DNA of 64,000 nucleotides, taken from Thereva unica (taxonomy: Eukaryota > Arthropoda > Insecta > Diptera > Therevidae). The stretch lies in NCBI GenBank assembly GCA_949987705.1, contig OX465282.1, positions 125,074,310 through 125,138,309 on the forward strand, read 5' to 3'. A model generated the notes under the pieces. The model had not been told where the DNA came from. It did not search any database and worked only from the letters and a program-made list of their open reading frames with translations. Shown here piece after piece: positions 1 to 11,300 of this stretch (within the stretch, counting starts at the first letter, position 1; each line of letters opens with the position of its first letter). The translations under genes and the position numbers were made by a program.

Positions 1-2080
1 AAAAAAGGCTGCGCGCGCAGCTTTTCTGGTGTTATATCGTAAGATGAAATTCTTTATCAACTTTTTCTATAGAGAAGTAGAAAATTTTTCTACAGTTTTA
101 ACTGCTCATTGCTGAATGCGAAAAAGAAGTAAAAAAAAACAAATTGTATTTATGCAAGACCTTTTGCCTGGTTAGGTAAGCTGCGTTGGCACGACACACA
201 TGCGCCATGCCATCATTAACGTGGAATCCATTCTGTAATCGTTATAGGTAACATGACTTTGACTTGGGTATGAAATTGTATTATTTTTTTTTTCATTTCA
301 ACAAAAAAAAAAAAAAAACTTTCTTGATTTATGTTGCTTTACGGTTGACCTTGATTGGTTTGATTCGATTTAAAGGTGCTCACCTTTCTTGATTCATCAA
401 TTTTTATGGAAGTATTATTACGAAGGAATTACCTGGTGTAATTGAATAATTTAGTAGAGTATGGCTTTGAAAATTAATTACTATTATAATTACTATTTAT
501 TGTATTGAAATTAATCTTACTAGCAATAACATTTTACGATTCCTTTTCCATATTATGTAGATAGAAAATACTTTTTGTTACCGGAAATACTACGTCGGTC
601 TAAAAAAAAAAATGTATTCATATTGATAAATTACTTTAGCTTATTGAAATTTGACTCTTTTATACTAAAAGTTCACATCCTAAGCCATACACTCCAATAC
701 CACACAGAAGACTTATCGTGATTTTATGTTACTAAATCTCATATAAAAAGTTGGCTTCTTCAGTGTTTTCAGATCATCAACCTAATAATAAAAAAACACA
801 AGATGCAACTTATTTTCCCATCATTTTTTTTATTGATTTTCTTTTGACGCAACGAATCAAACCGAAAATATCCAAAGTGTTGATATAAGTATATAAATGT
901 TGCTCCGGCGATAAATCAATAAAACATTTACTAGGGCATAAAAGAGACTCGCCTGTTTTATTTTATCGAACTGCCGAACTGGACCAAAAAGAACAATCTG
1001 ATGATCAATAGTAATTGACTTGTTATATTCAGGTGGCAATCCAAGCTTTTATTTATATATTCAATTCGAGTTTTGTAGTATCTGTTATGTCATAGTTCAA
1101 TGTCTCGGGTACTAGACCAATAAAGTACCTAGACCATATTTGCAGGTCATTTCCTTACGAATAATTGGGTATGATAACTTTTTGAATTAGATTTGTGACA
1201 GCCACGTATAACTAAATTGAAAAGTTGACGCACACTACTGAAAACAAACGCCTGTCGAAGGATCAAAACCCGATTGGTGTCTCAGCTTCCGGAATCCCCA
1301 TCTAACCTCTTTAACAAGATATTTCGATCAATATACACGTAGTTTCGACGGCCGTCCGTCGTTATTAGAAAGAACCATTTGTACAAACCAGTGTAGTAAT
1401 ATTAAATTTACGAACCAAAATGTTATGAAACTTAACATATAAACAAAAACAAAAAAACGTGCGAACGACTAAAGGTTTATTCTTGTTGCTATTGCAGCAA
1501 TGCAAATGGATAATATTACCTCCAACTTGTAAGTGAGGTATAACAAAAGGTTTGCATACTTCCATTTTATAATATAAAACCTATTTCACGTTATTATATG
1601 ATGATGTTTTATAACATTATTTTCATTTAAACTCATTTCCGAGCTAGGAATGAGATGAAGATTTAAGTGATTTTTCTATTACGTTGTTTCCTCTGTAGAC
1701 TTAATTCATGGATCGTGGCTTTTGAAATTGCTCATATATTGGTAGCAGTATCATATTTTAAAATTTGGCGCTCTGGATCTATAAGATTTGCCGCTCCATA
1801 AATGAAGGAAAAAAGCAAATATATTTTAATAATAAAAAAATCCGTACAAAAGAACAAACACCATTTATTAAATACCTACTAGTTGGACCCGGCATAACTC
1901 CGTTTTGCCCGCAACAGTTGGCCACCAGGCGACTATTATGTCGTGCGCGTTGACGTTTAGTTATTTACAGCTTTTGTGACATTTCACACGATGGTCAAAT
2001 TTTGTTTGGCCATTCAATATATTCAAATGTTATTTACCTGATTCATTATGTTTTATTGGGTTTTGCAAATGTAGTTGAAT
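1..2080. other. AT-rich spacer, no gene seen
   Basis: No coding domain, RNA gene or bounded transposon was recognised. The first 25 bases hold a short GC palindrome around GCGCGC flanked by A and T runs. The remainder is AT-rich with homopolymer A/T runs and only short chance open frames. Confidence 0.5.
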
Positions 2081-2457
2081 TTAATGTAATCGTAACGATT
2101 CACGTGTCGGTAATCCATTTTTCATTTTTTTGCCTGAAGCAAACACAAATAAAGCAAATGATTTGGCGACACATGAGCACGCTACAGGCAATACGAAAAA
2201 CATAGATTCTCCAAACTCAGGCCACAAACATTGATGGATTCTCCCTGAGTTGATTGTCATTGAGGATGAGGAATATCGGTCGTTATCAACAGAATGCGGG
2301 GAATGATACATTTTCCCTCGAATATTTTTCTTTTACAATTATTGCTTCTATCAAATTCGGCATCAAATTCTTAATAGCAAGTTTGGTCTCGTTACACAGT
2401 CGTGGTTGATTCAAATTTCGTAATATTAAGCCGCATTTACATTCCAAAGTCAACGCG

Positions 2458-2566
2458 AAAGTGCACTTTGAAACTCTTCTATCGCACAGCAATTTGTATA
2501 CTTTTTCTCTCTTGCACGAAAAACATACAGATTACTGTGCGATAAGAGAGCTTCAAAGTGCACTTA
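2458..2566. repeat. Long hairpin interrupting the Helitron helicase
   Basis: The arm at 2459-2489 (starts AAGTGCACTTTGAA) is the near-exact reverse complement of 2535-2565, with about 3 mismatches in 31, around a loop of about 45 bases. Helicase-coding similarity stops on one side (FPPHYFQLE) and resumes on the other (LILRNLNQP), so the hairpin looks inserted. Its size resembles a minimal foldback transposon or a pre-miRNA-like hairpin. No target duplication was confirmed. Confidence 0.7.
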
Positions 2567-3226
2567 GCAATGACCTTGGGATGAAAACGCGGCTTTGTGA
2601 TGACCGAACGGTTTTCGAGTTGAAAATAATGGGGCGGAAATTCAGGTAAGTCCAAGTAATCTTGATTAGTGGGCATCTCCGTTACCAATTTCTAACAATT
2701 CCTTTGAAAATTATTCAGCCCTTTGATCTTTTTGAAGCTGAACTCTCTCGTGGTCAACGACAATATTGTCACGTGTCTCCGTAAGGCTGATGCTTTCTGG
2801 CAAGCCTTGAGCTCATCTGCAACAGTCCCACGGGGAATCACTGGCATAGTATGTCTGAAGTCTCCTGCCAACAAAATCATATGACCGCCAATGTTGTTGT
2901 TATTGCGTAGAATATCTTGCAGTGAGATGTTAAGTGCTTCTTGTGCGCCATTGAACATTCGTCCCAAACAACCACTTTGCATTCAATCAACAGTTTTCCT
3001 ATTACACTGTTGCGGGGATGTTGCACGTCGGAGTTGTTTTCAAATTCAATGGCAATTTGAGTGTGGAATGTGCAGTACGTCTTCCGTCTAATAGCGCCGG
3101 ATGATGCGAGAGCTAATGCAACGTGAGCTCGCGATCGAATTGTGGTGGCCAGAATCAGCAAAATAAAGAATGTTTTTCCAGTTCCACCTTGCGAATCCAG
3201 GAAAAAGATCCCACTAGTGCTGTCCA

Positions 3227-3278
3227 CATCAATGTTTCGTAAGCATTTTTTTCATCAATGTTTCGTAAGCATTTTTTT
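3227..3278. repeat. 26-bp tandem duplication in the helicase remnant
   Basis: Two adjacent copies of a 26-base unit beginning CATCAATGTTTCGTAAGCAT lie just upstream, in minus-strand sense, of the Walker A segment. On the minus strand the unit repeats NAYETLM-like codons, so it is a local slippage duplication inside the pseudogene. Confidence 0.85.
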
Positions 3279-3705
3279 GTTGATCATTCAGTAGATAATG
3301 GTACATTAGAGTGAACCGCTTCTTACAGCGCATCACGGTCGTATTGATGCTCAAGGTTCAGTTCTTGATCGAACCCATGTTGCATGGGTCGATTCGCGAT
3401 TTGCTATCGTCATGTACAAATCCTCAATGGCAATCAGTCCTTCGTTGTATATTTCGTCACACATTGCCTTTTCCGGATTGTGCAATGTTTTTCGAACGCC
3501 AGGAAATATGTCTTGGAACATGTCTTCCTTGTATTTTTTCCGTAACTTTATAGATTGAGACCGACTGCATGCTGACACAATGATTGCGAATAGCGTTCTT
3601 ATTTCATGTGCATTCGATGTGGCCACGGAATACGGAATCAATGATTGCTTGGCACCATTCGTCCTCCAATAAGCTCAAACGCTGACAGGTTTCTCGATAT
3701 GTTTG

Positions 3706-4339
3706 ACAAAGCAAGTGCATGAAGATTAGGGTGGTCCTTAAAATATTTTTTTCTTAATTTTCTTCAGGGCACCCTATTGTTTTGTTCTACTATATAAAAA
3801 AGGATTACTGTCATTTTTTTGGGATTTTTAGACTTAGGTTTAGGGGTCGCTACCACTAAGTATAAATTCAATATTTTGGGAATGACATCTGGATCTATTT
3901 GGGCCTTCTTTCATGCGTCAGTTGCATAACTCGTCCTTGAGGTCGCCGTCTACGTCTTCAGTTGGAGCATCATTTGACTAGCTTAGTACTTCTTAATCTG
4001 GTACGTGGGCTCACAGTAATAATCCTCTTAAAAAGTGGTGACTAGCTAATTAGGCTGGACCTGACCGCCTCGACTTCGACCGTCTCCCGTCTTTCCGGAG
4101 AGATCTCTCAGGGGCATCGGAGGAGTTGGCATTAGGACGTGCTAACAGAATTGCTAGGTGTTCGTCTGCAGTGACTCTTCTCGGCTTTCGGAAAGTGACA
4201 AATCGAGTGACACTACCTTCCGAGTTCTTTCTTCACCGTTCGCCCCCCATTTTCAGCCCAGACCGAAAAAGATAACCCCACAAAATATTCATCGATTTGC
4301 TGACTATGGTTTGGCCGCTTTATAAATCAATAACTTTTG
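3706..4339. other. Spacer without recognised gene
   Basis: AT-rich at first, then a more GC-balanced stretch (3940-4260) with a fragmentary open frame on the plus strand. It lies just upstream of a worn LINE-A copy and could be its degraded 5' part, but no gag or endonuclease motif can be named. Confidence 0.4.
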
Positions 4340-5010
4340 GTAGAGAGTGACATTCTGCTATGATACCTAAACTCCAAGGTTCTGCTTTAAAAAATTGGGT
4401 CGAAAGTTTTCTATCTGGTCGTTCAATCAATATGCTTAATATTAGATGGTATTAAATCCAGATCTCATACCATCTTAGCCGGTGTTCCCTAAGGGTAAAT
4501 TTTATAACCCACCCTTTTCATACGCTTTACAAACGACCTTCTAAACGACCGCTAATGACGGTATTCTGGGTTACTTTTATCCTTTTGAAAAATCAAGATA
4601 AGTATGTGTAGGCGTTGTGTTATGTTCACCTCCATCAACAGGGACATTGAACTAAACATTGGGACCGACAGAAAAGGGAGTTGAATTCAATGCTTTCAAA
4701 ATGAAGTACTGTCTAATCAGTGAAAACTTTTGATGGAATGACCACTTATTCTAAATAGCCAAACAACCATACGATTGCTCATCAGACGGCTCTGTTGAAC
4801 GACAGGTTTGTTGGCTTACATTTATACAAATCATGAAATCTACCTCTGCTCGTGTACAACTCGCTGATTTGGGCCGGGCTCCGTAAATCACCTTATCATG
4901 GTTAGATGGGTGATGGGCCTTCAAACTTATCGGTGACGGCACTATTTGCTTCAACGTCGAACCTTTGACGCACCCACCGTTGGTACTTCTACTTTTTATG
5001 GATACTTATT
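4340..5010 (+). mobile_element. Worn LINE-A retrotransposon fragment
   Basis: Nucleotide blocks match the 9.2-10.5 kb LINE-A copy in the same order. They are the segment around TGGTCGTTCAATCAA (4417), the decayed GVPQGS region (4475), GAATTCAATGC...AAGTACTGTC (4682-4712) and a later block ending in the CATTGGCGATAGC counterpart near 4930-4940. Each block differs at many positions and carries small indels and stops, so this is an old copy. It extends from reverse-transcriptase motif 3 into the C-terminal domain. The right boundary is indistinct. Confidence 0.75.
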
Positions 5011-7639
5011 TCAGGCCTATCTTTTCAGGTCCAGTTACGCTTTTTTTCACAAAGCTTCATTGGTCTATATCTACTTTAAATGTATAACGAAATTATCATT
5101 TTTGAATAATCCTATAAAGTATAAAGCTAACAAACTATGCCGCAACCCTAAAAGCTATTGATTCCAATCTCCACAACAAATGGGTGCCGATTATGTTGCT
5201 TAAATCGCTTTTAAAAGAATCCATAATTGCACTACCTTCAAAAGAATTCAAATCGATAATCATTCAATAAATCTTCATCAATTTAAAGTAGGACAAATTG
5301 AATTAGATAAAAAAAACCTTTTATCTCTTAAGTTATTAATATCAACTTTTTAATTTCGTCTTTCTGAAGAAAAAAATCCCAGGTTACGGGCATCTTTTGT
5401 GCCCAGAAACATCGCTTCAGAAGATAATCCGAATCTTATGACAGCCATTGTTTTAGACAATAGACCGCCAGCGTTCGAATAAATTAAGCCGCCATCCGCG
5501 TTTATATCCTATTACGTAAATTTTGGGATGGTTTGTGTATTTATGAGGACTATGTGTTTTCCAGATTATAAAAATCCATTTTTATGGCCGAATGAAAAGG
5601 AGTAGCTAGGCAGTAGGTAATAATGTTTAGAAAAAGAGTTTCAATTGACGCGAATAGTTACCGGAGGAAACAACTTTCAAGTTGGTCTAGTTGCAATTTT
5701 AATAAATCTTTCTAGGACAGCACAATCCCCCAACAACTGCAGCAGATTAATCGCGCAAAATTTTTGGTCTTGCGCAAGACTTGGCTTATTATGGGCCAGC
5801 ATAGAAAAACGGCAACTCGCGCGCCAACACTATTCAGTCATTAAATTGTAGGCTAGAGCGGCCCGCTAGTAAGTAACTGCGGCTAAGTAAAATACTACAA
5901 TTTTGCGCAAAATGCTAGACCTATTGACAATAATTGGATAAGAAACCTGTCGTGTCTGTCAAAGGAAATAATTTTTTCCCATTGAATAAAAAATTTCACT
6001 TTCAGCAGTGACAACTGTTGCGGCCATTAAGCCGAATCCCCCGTGGTGGTGGTGTGGTTTGGGGGGCTAAAAACTACCGCGGAGCGCATGCGCTGCAGTT
6101 TAATAATATTTTCTTAAGAAACCGATTAGCCGAACCGGTTTAGTATAAGATCTCCCCAAGATCAACCGTTACCAAGCCAAGATTGGACTTGGTGGAAGAA
6201 CCGCAAAGCTGAGGCACAGGTCCAGATTGTCCAGCATAAATAGAGCCGTCAAATGACAAGCTTCCTGCGCACGGACGACAAGCCACGGAAATCTGCGCGC
6301 CGCGTGTATGTGAGCTAATCACAGGTTAACAATAAATTTTATGAGAAGCCTTGTTTACAAAGATCCGCGCGCACGCGCTCCTTGGGCTGGATTTTATCTA
6401 CTTTCTTCGGGGTTTCTTTTCATATTTTGTCGTTATTTTTTTTCTTTTCTTTATTATTATTTAAGATTAGCTCTTCGCGCAGCCGCAAAAATGAAGACAT
6501 TCGTCGTCGGGCGTTGCGCTGTCTGGCGCAATTTGATTTCAGCTCGTAAAGATTCGCTCGTTGTTTAGTGGTTTTGGCATTGTTTTATGATATCAAGGCA
6601 CGTGCACGTAATTTTAAAACAGAAAGTAAAAACCGCAGGTAGCTCTGGTGGAATACAATACAAAATGCAGGTGCAGAAAAAAAACCGATCCTCAGGTGCA
6701 ATGGCTCGAGCAACGATTGCTTCAAATCTGCAATTCAATGTCTCTCAGCTGATTTCCTCAGTCGAGTTTTTTTATTACTGCATTTGAATCATTTTCCCGA
6801 TTGCGTTTCGTGGAAGATTTTTTTTTTCAAATTTTTTTAATAAAGGTGAATGAAGTTTGATAAGAAATTTGATGGGTGGTGTTCCGAAATTGATTAAAAT
6901 TCAATGAACTCTTGAATGCTTAAAATTCCATTGCTAAAGTGCGTTGACAAATCATATACTCGTAGTACAGGCTTATTTGGATTTATTATAAAAATTTGCA
7001 TTTCCGGACCAATAAAATGAAGTTGGGACCTGCACAATATTTTTCAATTCTTATTCATAGGAATGCATCGTTGGCCTTTGTAACACATACATAGCATGAT
7101 TCTTCCTGTAGCTTCCGTTTAAGAATTCAATTATTCTTGTTTGCGGTTGATTAGTATTAATCATAAATCATTGCAATAGTATCTTCTGTCTTTTAGATAA
7201 TTAGTATTAGTAGGAGTGGTAAATGTAAGGGTTAACCAAAAGTACCCAGCAGGAAATTTAGGAGACCTCCGTAGAAGATGAATAAAGAAGCCATCCCAAA
7301 TAGGTTTTCATTCATTGATTAGAGAGTTTATACCGTGACTCCGTTTATGTTTTATTAGGTATGAGTTCGTTTGTTGCTTTTTTGCTATTTCGTAGTCGTG
7401 AGTACTCGGACTTCTCCTTTATTCGGATTGCCTCGTTCTGCATCTATCCGCAGCGCGAAGTGCAGTGAAAAAAGTATCCTTCCAGAAATTATTGAAAGCT
7501 AAAAAGGAAACCCCATTTCATACCGCAATTTCAGTTTACAGCAAGTTTTACGGGAGTACTCCAACTCAACTCCATTGCGAGTACTATAGGAGTACTCTCT
7601 TTAGGCTTTTTGTGGCGGTCAGAAAGAGCCCTCTTTCCA
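5011..7639. other. Spacer with a CpG-richer stretch, no gene recognised
   Basis: 5640-6560 is richer in CpG than its surroundings and holds several GCGC and palindromic words. One 26-codon frame at 6491-6568 (begins MKTFVVGRCAV) is too short to support. No splice-consistent gene model was built. Around 7550-7600 the words GGGAGTACTCC, GAGTACT and GGAGTACTC make a cluster of AGTACT palindromes. The CpG-rich part could be regulatory, but nothing proves it. Confidence 0.35.
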
Positions 7640-8394
7640 CCCAGTAAACCACGAATGCATACAAAATGAATTCACAATACATTTCAGAAATGAATGAAAT
7701 TCATTACAAAAAGCATTTTGTAAGTAATACGGAATGCATTAAAACACATTAGGCATGTCCTAGGATGAAATGCATTGCTTGTAATGCATTAACAATATAT
7801 TTCATATAGAAGTATGTAATGCATAAATAATAAATTACAAATACATTTTATAGATGTGGGAAAAGCATTGCAAAAGGCATTTCATAAAACTAATAAAATG
7901 TATTGAATAGCATTAGGATTGCTCTAGGAAGAAATGCATTGATTCTAATCGACTAAAAATGCATTTAATAATAAAATAATATTTTTTTAAAACAAAATTT
8001 ATTATAATTTTATGTTGAACTTTGTATTTTAGATGCCCTGAAATTCTGGATATGTGTTCTACCATGTGACGTCCGTCGCCCTCATATCTCTCTCGAAAAT
8101 AGAAAATGAATAATTTTCAGTATGTATGTTATTTGAAATGAGATACGATTTTATTAGCTTAATTACTGAAGACTCCAACAAAAATTAGTTAGCTTGGCGG
8201 AATGGAGTGCTCGTGTATTTGGCCCTTTATAATACGCTTTTGAATCCCCAAAATCCTAACAATTTAATACATTGCTTGTAATGTATTTGTAAGACACTTG
8301 TAAGCAGTCGCTGATTGATAACTTTCAGATAGCTTACTTGTAATGTACGGCGAATGCATTTCTTTGTTCTATGCATTACATGCGGTTTGCTGGG
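7640..8394. mobile_element. ATGCAT-rich MITE with inverted ends
   Basis: The left end reads CCCAGTAAACCACGAATGCA and the right end is the reverse complement of CCCAGCAAACCGCATGTAAT. About 18 of the first 21 bases agree once a short indel is allowed. Inside are many copies of ATGCATT and GTAATGCAT in both orientations, concentrated near both ends, as in a non-autonomous foldback DNA transposon. Length is 755 bp. No long frame is present and no clear target duplication was found, so the superfamily is not assigned. Confidence 0.7.
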
Positions 8395-8949
8395 CAATTA
8401 CGATTTTATTGGAGATAACTTATAATTTAGACTCCATGCCCTTCCTCTATTCCACTCTCTTTTTCCGCTGGTAGTGGACATGGCCTGAAAGTTCGATTTA
8501 AGGCCAAGAATCACCAAGCACCGTCCGACAACTGTATGGGGCCGGTGGTATAAGATAACAGACAAAAATCGGAAATTCTAGCTTTTAACTTACAACTCTC
8601 CGATGACCTTGATTTTTAAATATGTTATTTTTGGGGTCATTCTGAGTACGCTGATATATATATATATATGTAGGGCGCACTCTCGCCTCCTTCATATTGT
8701 TTTTTGGGTTCAAAGCCAGAATTACCCAAAATCTATGTGTTGTCATTTATCGTCAGTTCGGGTCTGAAGATCAGAACTTCTTTCTATTCATTCTCAAGCC
8801 GTGAGTTTACGGTAAGAAGTCACGCCGTATCGGAAAGAATGGTGCGCAAACCATCCAAACTCACGTTCGTGCTTATTCACGAGTGTTCCCGGCGTGAGTC
8901 TGGAGCGGCATTGAAGTTTTCGTTGAGGCCATGACAGTTTTTGCACTTG
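8395..8949. other. Spacer with a short TA microsatellite
   Basis: An alternating TA run lies at about 8652-8669. A 76-codon open frame at 8704-8934 resembles nothing recognised. No element boundaries were seen. Confidence 0.4.
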
Positions 8950-9140
8950 AGTTAACAACCTGTTATGCTAAGCTGTCGTCTTCGCCTGTGTGTCTTTAGG
9001 GAATCATGACTTCACCTGCATGCCACGGCCTGTCAGGCGGATACCTGAGGTATGATCCCTCAATCAGACCGAGTAATCTGTGGCCTCCGTCAGGCTGTGC
9101 TAGCAGACCTGGTTTAAAAGGCCACTGCCTACTGGCTGCC
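8950..9140 (+). repeat. Dispersed repeat, copy 1 (second copy near 28.43-28.55 kb)
   Basis: The block from GGCCTG near 9024 through CTCAATCAGACCGAGTAAT (9059) to GGCTGCCTGTAAGTGA (9136) matches the reverse complement of 28430-28545, at roughly three quarters identity by eye. The two copies are in opposite orientation and in different contexts, so this is an interspersed repeat family of unknown class. Confidence 0.65.
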
Positions 9141-9223
9141 TGTAAGTGATCTTGGACGACATTTGCCGCATCGCCCAGTCAAACGGGTTAAAAATCAATG
9201 TGGAAAGACCAGAGTGCTCACAA
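9141..9223 (+). mobile_element. LINE-B fragment, left of a nested LINE-A insertion
   Basis: This stretch matches 20842-20920 of the larger LINE-B copy (ACGACATTTGCCGCATCG..., GGGTTAAAAATCAATG, GTGCTCACAA), encoding the SYGLKINAEKTKVLT segment of the reverse transcriptase. The similarity stops after CACAA at 9223 and resumes at about 10591. The intervening 1.37 kb is therefore a later insertion of LINE-A. Confidence 0.85.
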
Positions 9224-10590
9224 CGGAACCAACCAAATTTTACACGACAGGCAGTACGGCTTTAGACCGAAAAGATCTACTGGCGACCTTTTTGTGTGTC
9301 TGACTGAGGCCCTCAACCAAAACATCCATCGCTTCGGTGAGTCTGGTCTTGTTGCTCTAGATATTTCCAAGGCTTTCGACAGAGTATGGCATCCCGCTCT
9401 GTTGTCCAAACTCCAAGCTATTGGTATCGACTCAGTTCTAAAGAACTGGATTGAGAGCTTTCTTTCTGGCCGTTCAATCAAGGTAGTATTGGATGGCGTC
9501 GAATCCAAACCTCATTCCATCTCGGCCGGCGTCCCCCAAGGCTCTATTCTCTCACCTACCCTCTTTCTCATATTTATTAATGACCTGCTCTCAATCCCCT
9601 CCAACCCACTTCACAGTTTCGCCGATGACGGTACTCTGCGCTACTCCCACACCTTCGATAATACAAGACAAGCGCGTGCCAGAACTTGTCCCGTTGACCG
9701 TGAACTCATGTCCAATTCTATTCATTCTTGCTTGGGGCCGCAAGAATCGTGTCGAATTCAACGCAACCAAAACAAAGTACTGTCTTATCTCTACAAAAAC
9801 CTGCACCACCCGTCCCTCTATCTCAGTGGACAAAAAGAATGTAATAGCTGATCCATCTCTTAACATCCTAGGCGTAATCTTATCATCAGATCTGCGATGG
9901 AATAATCACATATTCCAAATTGCCAAACAAGCTTTCCAATGCCTGGGATTCCTCAAGAGATGCAAGTTCCTCCTCCAGTCAACTGCTCAGGCTACAATAT
10001 ACAAGTCCTACATTCGGCCCCGCCTTGAATACAACTCGTATATTTGGGCGGGCGCCCCTAAAACCACCTTGGCTTGGCTCGACAAGGTGCAAAATCGCGC
10101 CATGAAACTCATTGGCGATAGCACCCTTTGCTCCTCCATCGACTCTTTAAGCCACCGTAGGAATGTTGCAGCACTTAGCAAATTTTACCGCTATTACCAT
10201 AGTGAGTGTTCCACCGAAATTAGAAACGTCCTGCCTACACGGCAATTTTTTTCCCGCAACACAAGACTAGCCAACTCGGCTCACCCCTTGACCCTTCAAC
10301 CCTCCCCTTCGCGCACATTACATTTTAGTAGTTCGTTTATAAATAGAACAACTCGATTGTGGAACTGTCTTCCACAGTCCGTGTTTCCGAACTCATATAA
10401 CATCTCAGAGTTCAAACGCAAGGTTCATAGACATCTACTCACGCACCCTCCAGACCCCTAACCTATCCCTTCTCCTCTATCCTTCAAAGCAAGCTTACTA
10501 CTAGAGACTGGCCATGACTCGAAAGACATGACAAACTAGTAGTACAAAGGGTAATTCGTAAGCTTGACTTTACCACATAAAAAAAAAGGA
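9224..10590 (+). mobile_element. LINE-A retrotransposon, 5'-truncated, nested in LINE-B
   Basis: This non-LTR element copy starts inside the reverse transcriptase, runs through a C-terminal domain and a 3' UTR of about 125 bp, and ends in an A run (10578-10587). It sits inside LINE-B, whose sequence continues on both sides. The 3' UTR words CTTACTACTAGA, AGTACAAAGGG, TAAGCTTG and CACATAAAA recur, in variant form, at the 3' ends of the copies at 29.2, 52.1 and 59.6 kb. No endonuclease or ORF1 is present in this truncated copy. A target duplication was not clear. Confidence 0.9.
9227..10461 (+). pseudogene. LINE-A reverse transcriptase (frameshifted)
   Basis: The first frame (to about 9660) carries the GFRPKRSTGD motif, motif A (ALDISKAFDRVWH), motif B (SAGVPQGSILSPTLF) and the catalytic motif C as FADDGTL. 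A frameshift after the LRYSHTFDNT segment moves the reading to a second frame, which continues as NRVEFNATKTKYCLIS, LNILGVILSSDLRW, YIRPRLEYNSYIWAG and a C-terminal domain ending at 10461. The GVPQGS and ADD motifs place it in the Jockey/CR1 assemblage of LINEs. The enzyme would prime reverse transcription at nicked target DNA. The missing 5' part and the frameshift make it non-functional. Confidence 0.88.
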
Positions 10591-11300
10591 CGGATCGAGA
10601 GCCAATGTTCTTCTCAATGGAACCCAAATCGAACAGGTTCTGAGGTTCAAATATTTGGGATCATTGGTTGAAGAAACGAAAGTGCCATCGACCGCCTACG
10701 TTCACAGCCGCATCGGCCAGGCAACAGCAACATTCGTCTCTCGATCCTTCTTTATGAATGGGAGACGTGGACACTGCTCAAAATAGACGTCAAGAAGCTC
10801 GAATTCATCCAAATGCGATGACTGAGGCAGATCCTCTGTGTCTCACTCCGCGATCGCCCTCGAAACGAGCTAGTTAGACAAAGATGCGATCAGCTGATAC
10901 TGATCGAAGAAGAAATTCAATAAGTCCACTACGGTGGTTTGGACATGTTTGCCGAATAGATGATAACCGCTTGCCACGAAAACTTTTCTGGCAAGACAGT
11001 CGCGCAGACTGGAGAATTCGGCGATCGACACCTAATAACACCTGGCTAAAGAATATCGAGAGCGACTTAAAGAATCAAAGATTATCAGTTACCGAGGCTC
11101 GAGACGTCGCCTAAAATCGTGAAGAATGGAAACAAATCGTGAATAGAGCTCGAGGCCCAGCAACACCGACAGTAGCCGTTGCGAGGACGTCCCGCAGGGC
11201 GCCATCAGATGTTGCCGCCGCAGAGGAAGTGTTTTTTGTATCAAAGACGCTCTCCAATCTTAAGGACAGAGAGCTCAGGGCATTGTGATTTTGTGCCACT
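10591..11300 (+). mobile_element. LINE-B fragment, right of the LINE-A insertion
   Basis: It continues the LINE-B reverse transcriptase after the nested LINE-A: GGATCGAGAGCC and TCAAATATTTGGGATCATTG (KYLGSL), then CACAGCCGCATCGGCCAGGC, YEWETWTLLKIDVKKLEF, and the C-terminal WFGHVCRIDDNRLPRKLFW and NQRLSVTEARDVA near 10940-11110. The matching part of the 18-21 kb copy is 20928-21570. Several indels interrupt the frame. Similarity fades after about 11200. Confidence 0.85.

Larger units (their letters stand above)
2081..3705 (-). pseudogene. Helitron PIF1-like helicase remnant (C-terminal RepHel part)
   Basis: Read on the minus strand, the pieces run in family order. The pre-helicase linker (TYRETCQRLSLLEDEW, then a stop and frameshift, then KYKEDMFQDIFPG) lies at 3705-3351. 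Walker A (FLDSQGGTGKT) and Walker B (VVWDECSMAHK) lie at 3227-2940, and the GGHMILLAGDFRHTMPVIPRG motif near 2870. FPPHYFQLE near 2650 and LILRNLNQPRLCNETKL near 2400 follow, then the terminal VACSCVAKSFALFVFASG near 2130. These are motifs of the SF1B helicase of Helitron transposases, which unwinds DNA during rolling-circle transposition. At least four frameshifts or stops, a tandem duplication at 3227-3278 and a hairpin insertion near 2458-2565 break it. The Rep nuclease part and the element ends were not found. It is a dead copy. Confidence 0.9.

Noticed and set aside
2081..2566. Hairpin as the Helitron 3' terminal hairpin
   Set aside because: Helicase-coding similarity resumes beyond it (to about 2081), so it lies inside the gene and not at the element end.
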